This document shows, one piece after another, positions 26,433 through 34,408 of a stretch of DNA of 64,000 nucleotides. Positions within the stretch are counted from its first letter, which is position 1; each line of letters begins with the position of its first letter. Made by a program: the position numbers and the translations under genes. The DNA lies in assembly GCF_020025155.1 (NCBI RefSeq), contig NZ_CP073751.1, positions 2,917,167-2,981,166 on the forward strand, read 5' to 3'. This DNA comes from Halopseudomonas nanhaiensis (GTDB lineage: Bacteria; Pseudomonadota; Gammaproteobacteria; Pseudomonadales; Pseudomonadaceae). The notes beneath the pieces are model-generated. The model was not told where the DNA came from. It searched no databases and worked only from the letters and a program-made list of their open reading frames with translations.

Positions 26433-27893
26433 TCATTCACCGCCCATGCACAGGTACTTGATTTCCGTATATTCATCGAGCCCATGGCGTGAGCCTTCGC
26501 GGCCCAGCCCCGATTCCTTCACGCCTCCGAAGGGGGCGGCGGCGTTGGAGATGGCGCCCTCGTTGATACCGATGATGCCCGCGTCCAGAGCATGCGCCAC
26601 GCGCCAGACACGATGGACGTCACGCGTGTAGAAATAGGCGGCCAGACCATAGGGCGTATCGTTGGCAATCTGCAGCGCCTGCTCTTCGGTGTCGAAGCGA
26701 ATGACCGCAGCCAGCGGTCCGAAGGTTTCCTCCTCGCACAGCTGCATGTCGGCGCTTATATCGGTCAGCAGCAGAGGATGCACGAAGTTGCCGTTGTCTG
26801 TGGTCGGTTCCGGTCCGCTGACCCGTATTGCGCCCTTCTCGATCGCGTCGCGGTAGTGAGCATTCACCTTCTGCACGGCATCGTGGTTGATCAGGGCAGA
26901 CTGGTTGACCCCTTCCTCGAAGCCATCGCCCACCTTCAGATCAGCCATTGCCTGAGCCAGCGCGGAGACGAAACGGTTATGGATGCCTGACTGCACCAGA
27001 AAGCGGTTGACGCAGACACAGGTCTGCCCGGTATTGCGAAACTTGCTCGCCATCGCACCGGCGACCGCCTTCTCGATATCGGCGTCGTCGAACACGATGA
27101 AGGGAGCATTGCCGCCCAGCTCCAGCGAAATCTTCTGAATGTGTTCGGCGGCCTGCGCCATCAGCTCCCTGCCCACCTCGGTGGATCCGGTAAAGCTCAA
27201 CTTGCGCACCAACGGACTGCTGGTGAACACCTTGCCGATCGCACTCGACTTGCCCGTAACGACGTTGAACACGCCGGCGGGTATACCCGCTTCCTCGGCC
27301 AGAAGAGCCATAGCCAGGGCAGTGTAAGGCGTGGCATTGGCCGGCTTGACGATCATGGAGCAGCCAGCCGCCAGGGCCGCGCCAGCCTTGCGCGTGATCA
27401 TCGCGGCAGGGAAGTTCCACGGAGTGATGGCCGCGGTGACCCCGACAGGCTCGCGGACTACGACAATGTGCTGGCCCGGTTTGGCGCCTGGGATGGTTTC
27501 CCCGTACATGCGCCGGGCCTCCTCGGCGTACCAGCGGACGAAGGAGGCAGCATAGTCCACCTCACCACGTGACTCGGCCAGCGGCTTGCCCTGCTCGAGC
27601 GTCATGAGCACGGCAATGTCGTCCTTGTGTTCGATCAGCAGGTCATACCAGCGAAGCAGCAGATCGGCCCGCTCCTGCGCGGTACGCGCCCGCCATTGAA
27701 CAAAGGCTTTCTGCGCGGCGTCGATGGTGGCGGTGATCTCCTCGTCGGACAATAACGGCACCGTACCGATGACCTCGCCGTTAGCAGGATTGTCGACGGG
27801 GATGGTCGCTCCCCCGCGAGCGTCAATCCACTCTCCATTGACGTAGCATTGCTGGCGGAACAGCCGTGGGGAATTCAGGCGAGAGAGTGACAT
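26433..27893 (-). CDS. gabD: NAD(P)-dependent succinate-semialdehyde dehydrogenase
   Basis: This 486-residue aldehyde dehydrogenase oxidises succinate semialdehyde to succinate, the last step of 4-aminobutyrate breakdown. The catalytic Cys is in FRNTGQTCVCVNRF, the general-base Glu in ISLELGGNAPFIVF, and cofactor blocks ITPWNFPAAMITRK and SFTGSTEVG are intact. Length matches GabD. ATG 27893 has AGGAGG five bases upstream. No gabT is adjacent, so it is a lone copy and may serve other semialdehydes as well. It is 93 bases downstream of opgH on the same strand, possibly by read-through. Confidence 0.9.
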   Translation of the reverse strand: MSLSRLNSPRLFRQQCYVNGEWIDARGGATIPVDNPANGEVIGTVPLLSDEEITATIDAAQKAFVQWRARTAQERADLLLRWYDLLIEHKDDIAVLMTLEQGKPLAESRGEVDYAASFVRWYAEEARRMYGETIPGAKPGQHIVVVREPVGVTAAITPWNFPAAMITRKAGAALAAGCSMIVKPANATPYTALAMALLAEEAGIPAGVFNVVTGKSSAIGKVFTSSPLVRKLSFTGSTEVGRELMAQAAEHIQKISLELGGNAPFIVFDDADIEKAVAGAMASKFRNTGQTCVCVNRFLVQSGIHNRFVSALAQAMADLKVGDGFEEGVNQSALINHDAVQKVNAHYRDAIEKGAIRVSGPEPTTDNGNFVHPLLLTDISADMQLCEEETFGPLAAVIRFDTEEQALQIANDTPYGLAAYFYTRDVHRVWRVAHALDAGIIGINEGAISNAAAPFGGVKESGLGREGSRHGLDEYTEIKYLCMGGE

Positions 27894-27986
27894 GGAGCCT
27901 CCTGTCTGGGTCCGTACAAGGGGTAGCGGCTCTTCCAGCGTCGGATCAGACCGTCTGGCAGAGCCTCGATTTCCCAATGGACAACA

Positions 27987-30095
27987 TCAGCCGAGGTTTA
28001 TTCGGGTTCGGATCAAACGCCCCCACGGAGAGGATGGCGGTGCGTTCCAGGCGCGCTCGTGCAGCCACATGAGAGAGGTCGAATCCTTCGCAAGACGGCT
28101 CTGATCTACCCGTGAAATGGCCTTTGGTCCCTTCTCCAGGCAGTCATGACAGAGCTGCTCGAGCCGTTCGCGGCGGGGGCCCCGTCGGCAGTCGCGGGCG
28201 AGCGATGCGTGCAGCAGGTTGACGCGCGGGTTGAGCACCGCTTCACAGAAGGCCGGATATTCGTCGTCCAGTCGGTCCAGAGGCCGCCCGGTCTGGAGAT
28301 CGTCGATCAGCGGAGAGCCGTCTATTTCTTCCGGGACTGCCAGCCAACGGCGCTTGCGGAGCCAGTCGCCGAGGCCGGCGCCGCTAAGCATGACGAAGAT
28401 CGGCGCAGCGAAGATCAATGGCAGTGCGACGGGCAGCGACCAGAGAAAGAACATCGGATCCAGCCACAGGGCAAACAAGGCCCATCCCAGGGCGAGCAGC
28501 GTCCCGAGCGCCTGGTTGACGATCGCCCTCCCCCAGCGCACTTCAGCGGTGCGATTCTGCCCGGCCCATTTCAGCGTGAAGTTGAACAACGCCTCGACCA
28601 CGTAACGCGCCTGGGTGAGCATGCGGATGGGCGCCAGCAGCGCCGAGATGAGCATTTCCAGCAGCACGCTGCCGATCAGCCGCGCGCCGCCACCGTATAA
28701 CCGAGTGCGACGTTCAAGCATGGCGTCCAGCGCGGCCAGCAGCTTGGGAAAGAACAGCAGCGAGAACGTCACACTGACCAGCACGATCGCTCGCTGCGGT
28801 CGCCACTCGGGCCACTGCGGGTAAAGCTGGTGCGGATCAGGAAAGTACTCGATCGGCAGCAGCACCAGGCGAGCGGTTTCGATGGTGGTGAGAATCAGGA
28901 AGATCAGCCACAGTGGCGAAGCCAGGTAGGACATGATGCCGTTGAGCATGGCGAACCGATGCGCCATGCGCAGCCTGCGTCCGGCGAACAGCAGCCACAG
29001 ATGCTGCATGTTGCCCTTCGCCCAGCGTCGGTCCCGGGTCAGCTCGTCGACCAGCGTCGGCGGTGATTCCTCGTAACTTTCCGCAAGCCCTGGCTCAAGC
29101 CACACCTCGTGACCTGCCCGACCCATGTACGCTGCCTCGACAAAATCGTGACTGGTGATAGGCCCGCGAAACAACCCCCATCCCCGCAACTTGCGCAGAC
29201 CGCAATGACGCATGAAGGGCTCGATGCGCAGAATGGCGTTGTGCCCCCAGAATGCGGCTTCGCCGAGCTGCACCGAGGCCAGTCCGGTGGTGAACAGCGG
29301 GCCGTAAAGCTGATTGGCAAATTGCTGGACCCGTGCGAACAGGGATCGGCCGTTGATCAGCGAGGGACTGGTCTGCAGTATGCCCACCTGCTGGTGGCGT
29401 TCCATCAGCTGGACCATGCGTACCAGCGCGCCGCCGCCCATCAGGCTGTCGGCATCGAGCACGGTCATGTATTCGTAGTGGCGGCCCCAGCGACGCAGGA
29501 AGTCGCCGATGTTGCCGCTCTTGTAGTTCAGGTTCAGCGTGCGCCGTCGATAGAACAGCCGGCCTTCCGCGCCCAGCTCTTCACACAGCTCAGCCCAGGC
29601 GGTCTGCTCGCGCAGCCAGACGTCGGGGTCGCGGCTGTCCGAGAGAATGAAAAAGTCGAAATGCTCCAGCGCCCCGGTCCGCTCGAGACTCCGATAGACC
29701 GAGCGCAGGCCGCCAAGGGTTCGATCGATGGGCTCGTGATAGATCGGCAGGAGGATCGCGGTGCGCCGCAGTGGCGTCTGGCCCAGTGTCTCGGCGCTCT
29801 GCTGGCTGAGCAGCGCGTGCCGGTCGCCGATACGGCGGAACCAGAAGCCGAATACGCCAATCCAGAAGCCCAGCGATATCCACAGAAACAGCACCGCGAA
29901 GATCGCCGTCATGGCCACTTCCAGGCCGTTCCCGCCATGGTAGGGCAGGACCGACAGCATCAGCCAGGTGGCGGCGGCGGTCTGGGTCAGCACGATCACC
30001 AGCAGCAGCAGGCGGCGAATCAGCGCAGCCAGTCGCCAGCGCGACCTGGCACGGGGCATTTTTCGGCTGGTAGCCCCGGACGGACGCGTGACCAT
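27987..30095 (-). CDS. opgH: Osmoregulated periplasmic glucan glucosyltransferase H
   Basis: OpgH (MdoH, 702 residues) is the inner-membrane GT2 enzyme that polymerises UDP-glucose into the beta-1,2 backbone of periplasmic glucans and moves it across the membrane. Two N-terminal membrane helices (about 22-50 and 60-85) precede the catalytic domain with LPIYHEP, SDSRDP, VLDADSLMGGG and the RDRRWAKGN motif (QxxRW-type). Several C-terminal membrane segments follow. It is shorter than E. coli MdoH because the N-terminal cytoplasmic extension is reduced. It overlaps the upstream 82-aa gene by one base (TGATG), in an opgG-orf-opgH operon. Confidence 0.93.
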   Translation of the reverse strand: MVTRPSGATSRKMPRARSRWRLAALIRRLLLLVIVLTQTAAATWLMLSVLPYHGGNGLEVAMTAIFAVLFLWISLGFWIGVFGFWFRRIGDRHALLSQQSAETLGQTPLRRTAILLPIYHEPIDRTLGGLRSVYRSLERTGALEHFDFFILSDSRDPDVWLREQTAWAELCEELGAEGRLFYRRRTLNLNYKSGNIGDFLRRWGRHYEYMTVLDADSLMGGGALVRMVQLMERHQQVGILQTSPSLINGRSLFARVQQFANQLYGPLFTTGLASVQLGEAAFWGHNAILRIEPFMRHCGLRKLRGWGLFRGPITSHDFVEAAYMGRAGHEVWLEPGLAESYEESPPTLVDELTRDRRWAKGNMQHLWLLFAGRRLRMAHRFAMLNGIMSYLASPLWLIFLILTTIETARLVLLPIEYFPDPHQLYPQWPEWRPQRAIVLVSVTFSLLFFPKLLAALDAMLERRTRLYGGGARLIGSVLLEMLISALLAPIRMLTQARYVVEALFNFTLKWAGQNRTAEVRWGRAIVNQALGTLLALGWALFALWLDPMFFLWSLPVALPLIFAAPIFVMLSGAGLGDWLRKRRWLAVPEEIDGSPLIDDLQTGRPLDRLDDEYPAFCEAVLNPRVNLLHASLARDCRRGPRRERLEQLCHDCLEKGPKAISRVDQSRLAKDSTSLMWLHERAWNAPPSSPWGRLIRTRINLG

Positions 30096-30343
30096 CAGCG
30101 CTCTCCGTAGCCGAGACTACCGCGGAGCATCGGCGGGGCTGGCTGGGGGCGCGCCGCACGTGGAATCTCCAGGCGCGGTGCCAGGCGCTGCAGGCAACTT
30201 TGAAATGCATCATCGCCGGTGCCCAGCACATCGGCGATCACCAGCAGGGCTTCGCGCTCGATTTCGTCAGTGAGCCGTACTCCGGACCAGGCCAGGTAGG
30301 CCAGCACCCGGGCTACCAGATCTTCGGCATGTACTGCAGGCAT
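30095..30343 (-). CDS. Small protein between opgG and opgH, 82 aa
   Basis: An 82-residue soluble protein translated from ATG 30343, 8 bases after the opgG stop, with GAGG in the gap. Its stop overlaps the opgH start (TGATG), so it is translationally coupled to both. The sequence AEDLVARVLAYLAWSGVRLT and REALLVIADVLGTGDDAFQ predicts two or three helices; the tail is Pro/Arg-rich. I recognise no family. Its fixed position suggests a role in regulating or assembling the glucan synthase. Confidence 0.7.
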   Translation of the reverse strand: MPAVHAEDLVARVLAYLAWSGVRLTDEIEREALLVIADVLGTGDDAFQSCLQRLAPRLEIPRAARPQPAPPMLRGSLGYGER

Positions 30344-30351
30344 GGCCGGCC

Positions 30352-31899
30352 TCAACGGTTGACCACGCCGAGAATGTCGGTACCCGGCGGCAGTTCGTAG
30401 GTCCAGGTTTCGCTGAGCGTCTCCTCGCCCTCGCGGAGGAAGGCTCTCAGTCCGAATGGCTTTTCCTGAGCGGGGCGTGCGAGGATCGACAGACGCCACC
30501 GATCCAGCGGTTCGACATATTCGACGAAATGCTCGAGCACCTCGGTGTCATTCAGACCGGATACCTCCGCCACCACCGGCGCTCCGGCCTCACGATCCTC
30601 GAGCGGACCATCGACGAAGTCGACAATGACACGCACCGCACCTTTCTCCGCTCCGCCGCCCACCCTGCCGCCATCTCCCAGGTAGCTGTCGACCGTCCTG
30701 GCCAGGGGCTCGCTGGCGATATGCTGGTCTCCAAAGCGCACCTTATAGTTGAAGTGCAGCGATTGCTCCGGGCGGATCTCGCCGTCGGTGCGCCAGAAGG
30801 AAACGATGTTGTCGTTGGTCTCATCGGGCGTCGGTAGCTGCACCAGTACGACCTGACCACGTCCCCAGTCGCCCTCCGGCTCGATCCAGGCGCTTGGCCG
30901 TGAGTGATAGTCGGCTTCGGCGTCCATATAGCTGTCGAAATCGGCATCCCGTTGCAGCAGGCCGAATCCGCGCACGTTGTCGGTGGCGAAGTAGTCGATA
31001 TTCAGGGCCTGGGGATTGCGCAGCGGACGCCACAGCCATTCATCGCTTGCGCCGTTATGAATCAGCAGCCCATCGGAGTCATGCACCTCGGGGCGCCACT
31101 CACCTTCCGGCTTGAGGGTGTTTTCACCGTAATAGAACATGCTGGTCAATGGCGCGAGACCGAGCAACTGAACGGGACGGCGCGGGAAGATCACGCTGCG
31201 CACGTCCATTTCGGTGGCCTCGCCCGGCTTCACCGTGAACTGATAGGCACCTGTCACGCTCTTGCCATCGAGCAGCCCGTACAGTCGCAGGGTGTCGTCA
31301 CCGGGCTTGGGCTCCTCGAGCCAGAATTCGACGAAGGCGGGAAACTCTTCCCCACTGGGCAGCCCGGTATCCACCGCAATACCACGCCCCGATATACCAA
31401 AATTGTTTTCCTTGCCGACCGCGCGAAAATAGCTCGCCCCGGCAAATACCAGGAACTGGTTCATCACGTCCGGCCCTTCGAAGGGGAAGGTCACTTTCAG
31501 ACCGGCGTAGCCCAGGTCGGCTGGCACCAGCCGCTCGATTTCCGGGTTGGGGTAATCGAACTGACTCTTGTCGAACGCCAGGGGTTGCGCATCACCCTCC
31601 TCGACAATATTGATCTTCACCGGATGGGTGTAAAACAGGCCCGGCGGCACCATCATCACCTTGAACATCGAATCGCTGTCATGCCAGAGGCTTTCCCCGG
31701 TCCGGAAGCGGATGCCCTGGTAGTCGTTATAGCTCAGCTCGCGCATGAACCGCGGCACCGGCGTAGGCGCGGAGTAGGCGCTGCCAGCAAGATCCCGGGC
31801 CCGAGTGATGACGGTTTCGAAATCGAAAGGCTCCGCCTGGCTGGCGAATGACGCCAAACCCAGCAGCGGGACGGCGAAGGCGGTGATCCGGGATGACAT
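30352..31899 (-). CDS. opgG: Periplasmic glucan biosynthesis protein OpgG
   Basis: OpgG (MdoG, 515 residues) acts in the periplasm with OpgH and processes or branches the nascent beta-glucan. A signal peptide is present (ITAFAVPLLGLASFASQA, cleavage about residue 20), then the MdoG beta-sandwich domain with LSYNDYQGIRFR, LFYTHPVKINIV, ASYFRAVGKENNFGISGRG, SMFYYGENT and WIEPEGDWGRGQVVLVQLP. ATG 31899 follows AGGAG at eight bases. It heads the opgG-orf-opgH operon. The 238-base gap upstream is shared with a divergent EEP gene. It includes a weak AlgU-like candidate (GAACCG, 16 bases, CCTAA) that could make the operon stress-controlled. Confidence 0.94.
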   Translation of the reverse strand: MSSRITAFAVPLLGLASFASQAEPFDFETVITRARDLAGSAYSAPTPVPRFMRELSYNDYQGIRFRTGESLWHDSDSMFKVMMVPPGLFYTHPVKINIVEEGDAQPLAFDKSQFDYPNPEIERLVPADLGYAGLKVTFPFEGPDVMNQFLVFAGASYFRAVGKENNFGISGRGIAVDTGLPSGEEFPAFVEFWLEEPKPGDDTLRLYGLLDGKSVTGAYQFTVKPGEATEMDVRSVIFPRRPVQLLGLAPLTSMFYYGENTLKPEGEWRPEVHDSDGLLIHNGASDEWLWRPLRNPQALNIDYFATDNVRGFGLLQRDADFDSYMDAEADYHSRPSAWIEPEGDWGRGQVVLVQLPTPDETNDNIVSFWRTDGEIRPEQSLHFNYKVRFGDQHIASEPLARTVDSYLGDGGRVGGGAEKGAVRVIVDFVDGPLEDREAGAPVVAEVSGLNDTEVLEHFVEYVEPLDRWRLSILARPAQEKPFGLRAFLREGEETLSETWTYELPPGTDILGVVNR

Positions 31900-32137
31900 G
31901 CTTGAAGCTCCTTGCGGGTGACGCACGTTGCGGGAACGGTTGCGCGGGGGCAAGCCTGAATGCTTAGGCTATTGCACCCCGCTTCGGTTCCCTGCATGGC
32001 CATCGGCGGGTTCCGGCAGTTCAGTCCCCGGCAAAAGACGCGCGATCCGACCGCCCTGCCGGTATTCGGATATCGAACTGAACTCACATGGCCAGCGGCT
32101 TTCCAAACGTTGAATTCTTTCCCTGGAGGCCCGAGCC

Positions 32138-33214
32138 ATGCTCGGCATTGTCACATTCATAGTTGCGCTGATAGTGTTCGCCGCCACCTTCCTGTCGCAG
32201 GTGCGGGTCCATGACTGGTGGATACGCGCCTGCGAGTTTCCCCGTGTACAGATCGCCGGAGTGGCGTTCCTCGCCTTGCTCGGCGCGGCCTCTGCGGATG
32301 CACCGCTGAAATGGCTGACGATCGCCATGTGCCTGGTCGTGATGGTCGTGCAGATTCGCTACATCCTGCCCTGGACACCGGCCTGGGAAGTGCAGATGCC
32401 GGCAGCCGAGTCCAGTGAGGACAGCCGCTGCGTAACCATTCTTATCGCCAATGTGCTGACACCCAACCGCAATTTCGCCGGACTCACCAAGCAGATCATT
32501 TTTCGCAAACCTGACGTGATCCTGACCCTGGAGAGTGATCAGTGGTGGGGAGACCGACTGGACGAAGCGCTGGGCGAGGAATGGCCCTACTCGGTGAAGA
32601 TACCGCTGGACAACCTGTATGGGATGCACCTGTATTCGCGCATGAAACTGACCGACGTCGAGGTGTCGTACCTGATACAAGACGACATTCCGTCCGTTCA
32701 CGGTACGCTGCACCTGCGAAACGGAGCCACCGTGGCCTTGCACGCGGTGCACCCTCGGCCGCCGGCGCCGCAGGAGAGCGACGAGTCACTGTGGCGCGAT
32801 GCCGAACTGCTGTTGGTTGGCAAGCGCATACGCGAGCGCGGCGGCCCGACCCTGCTGATCGGTGATCTCAATGATGTGGCCTGGTCGCGCACCACGCGCC
32901 TGTTCGCCGAGGTCAGCGGCATGCTCGATCCGCGCCGCGGGCGCGGCATGTTCAGCACCTACAATGCAGACCACTGGGCGCTGCGCTGGCCGCTGGATCA
33001 CATCTTCGCCAGCGAACACTTCTCGCTGGGTGGCATCGAGCGCCTGAACAAATACGGCTCCGACCACTTCCCGATCCTTGCCACGCTTTGCTACAGCCCG
33101 GAGCACAAGGACGAGGTGGAGAAGCCTGAAGCTGAAGAGGAACAGCAGGAAACTGCCGACGAGGTCATCGATGAAGCGAAGGATCGCGCCGCGAACGGCG
33201 AAGACCCGCACTAG
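32138..33214 (+). CDS. Membrane-anchored endonuclease/exonuclease/phosphatase family protein
   Basis: This 358-residue protein has two or three N-terminal membrane helices (about 1-20, 38-55, 58-76) and then an EEP hydrolase domain in which ILIANVLTPNRN, ILTLESDQWWG, LIGDLNDVAWS, LDHIFASEHF and GSDHFPILATL mark the Asn, Glu, Asp/Asn and Asp-His positions. The C-terminal 35 residues are Glu-rich and probably disordered. GGAGG lies eight bases upstream. It is divergent from opgG and convergent with ctaG (13-base gap, no terminator seen). The catalytic side is probably periplasmic; the substrate is unknown. Confidence 0.85.
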   Translation: MLGIVTFIVALIVFAATFLSQVRVHDWWIRACEFPRVQIAGVAFLALLGAASADAPLKWLTIAMCLVVMVVQIRYILPWTPAWEVQMPAAESSEDSRCVTILIANVLTPNRNFAGLTKQIIFRKPDVILTLESDQWWGDRLDEALGEEWPYSVKIPLDNLYGMHLYSRMKLTDVEVSYLIQDDIPSVHGTLHLRNGATVALHAVHPRPPAPQESDESLWRDAELLLVGKRIRERGGPTLLIGDLNDVAWSRTTRLFAEVSGMLDPRRGRGMFSTYNADHWALRWPLDHIFASEHFSLGGIERLNKYGSDHFPILATLCYSPEHKDEVEKPEAEEEQQETADEVIDEAKDRAANGEDPH

Positions 33215-33227
33215 AACGCCGGCTGCC

Positions 33228-34043
33228 CTACCATCCCAGCTTTCGCTGCATCATCGACAACCAGCGCCAGCCCAGCCAGCCCGCCGCGGCCAGGTAGGGC
33301 ACCGCGCCGAGGACCCACATGATCAGCCCGGCCAACTGCTGATCTTCCAGACTGCGCGCCTCGCCATACAGCGGCTCGCGTGCGAATGTGAGCAGCGCAC
33401 CAAGAAACCCCGTGTGCATCAGCGTAAACAGCAGTGCCAGGAGTGCCCAGGGCGCCACCGAGCGCGCCCCGCGCAATACCGCCCACCAGAACAACCCGGC
33501 GCTGAGGATGAACAGCAGATGCTCCACCGCATGCCACCAGGGATGCTCGACCGCCAACATATAGAATTTCGGCATGTGCCAGAACCAGACAATGAAGCCA
33601 TGCAGGTAGGCGAGCAGCATCGGGCGCTGGGTCAACCGCAACAATGGATCCCATACGACCGAGAGTCGCCTGGCACCGCCGGCCGACAGCTGCGGCAGTG
33701 GACGGCTGAGTACGAACAGCGGCGGGATGATCACCATGAACAGCATGTGCTGGGTCATGTGGGCGGACGTACTCGTTTCCGCCCACTCGTCCAGCGGGCC
33801 GAGAACAGCCAGTCCCGCCAGGGCCATTCCCAGGTGAAACAGCAGTACCGCAGCGATGCCAGGCCGGACCCGTGCGCAGCCGTAGAGGTAGCAGGCCCAC
33901 AAGCCCAGCAATAACGCCGCGCTGAGCCAGGCTGGAAGTTGATCGTCAGTGGTTGCGGTGAAGGGACTGTGCGCTGATGCCAGCGGCGCAGCCAGCATCA
34001 GCAGTGCCCCGGCCAGCGACGCGCCCGCGTGAGTCATACGCAT
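33228..34043 (-). CDS. ctaG: CtaG (caa3-type) cytochrome c oxidase assembly protein
   Basis: This 271-residue polytopic protein belongs to the caa3_CtaG family, implicated in building the copper centre of haem-copper oxidases. A signal-like first segment is followed by about six membrane helices with conserved His residues in TSAHMTQHMLFMVIIPPLF, VWFWHMPKFYM and HPWWHAVEHLLF. It is the last gene of the oxidase operon and overlaps the upstream small gene by 10 bases. It is not the Cox11 type of CtaG found with classical aa3 operons. No haem A synthase genes are near. Confidence 0.88.
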   Translation of the reverse strand: MRMTHAGASLAGALLMLAAPLASAHSPFTATTDDQLPAWLSAALLLGLWACYLYGCARVRPGIAAVLLFHLGMALAGLAVLGPLDEWAETSTSAHMTQHMLFMVIIPPLFVLSRPLPQLSAGGARRLSVVWDPLLRLTQRPMLLAYLHGFIVWFWHMPKFYMLAVEHPWWHAVEHLLFILSAGLFWWAVLRGARSVAPWALLALLFTLMHTGFLGALLTFAREPLYGEARSLEDQQLAGLIMWVLGAVPYLAAAGWLGWRWLSMMQRKLGW

Positions 34044-34408
34044 GGCGGCAGAAACAACGCTGGCAGTGCCAGCCCGAACGAGGCAATCGCAGCGACCAGA
34101 TATACGCCGCCGGCCACCCTTCCCAGAAACCGCTTGTCGGGCTTGCCTACGTCATAGTCTGGCGTCGCCTTCCAGCAGCGCCACGCGTTGAACAGCAGAA
34201 AGGCCCCGACCAACGCGCCCAGAACCAGCACCAGCGCGTTGACCCAGGTTTTCATGTCTGCATCAACCGGCGGCGGTGCCACGGCACAAATGACGCCCGT
34301 ACCACCGTACACCAGTACGAACCAGCCACTCCATACCAGCAGACCGAACACCAGCTGCAACGGGTGCAACGGATGCAGCATAATCTTGCGCATCAGGCGT
34401 CCGATCAT
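34034..34408 (-). CDS. Membrane protein of the oxidase operon, 124 aa
   Basis: A 124-residue membrane protein with about three hydrophobic segments (LQLVFGLLVWSGWFVLVYGG, WVNALVLVLGALVGAFLLF, and a C-terminal one ending LFLPPCV). It overlaps coxAC by 4 bases upstream and ctaG by 10 bases downstream, so it is firmly part of the operon. I do not recognise a characterised family; similar small proteins occur in subunit I+III oxidase clusters. It may be an accessory subunit or assembly factor. Confidence 0.75.
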   Translation of the reverse strand: MIGRLMRKIMLHPLHPLQLVFGLLVWSGWFVLVYGGTGVICAVAPPPVDADMKTWVNALVLVLGALVGAFLLFNAWRCWKATPDYDVGKPDKRFLGRVAGGVYLVAAIASFGLALPALFLPPCV

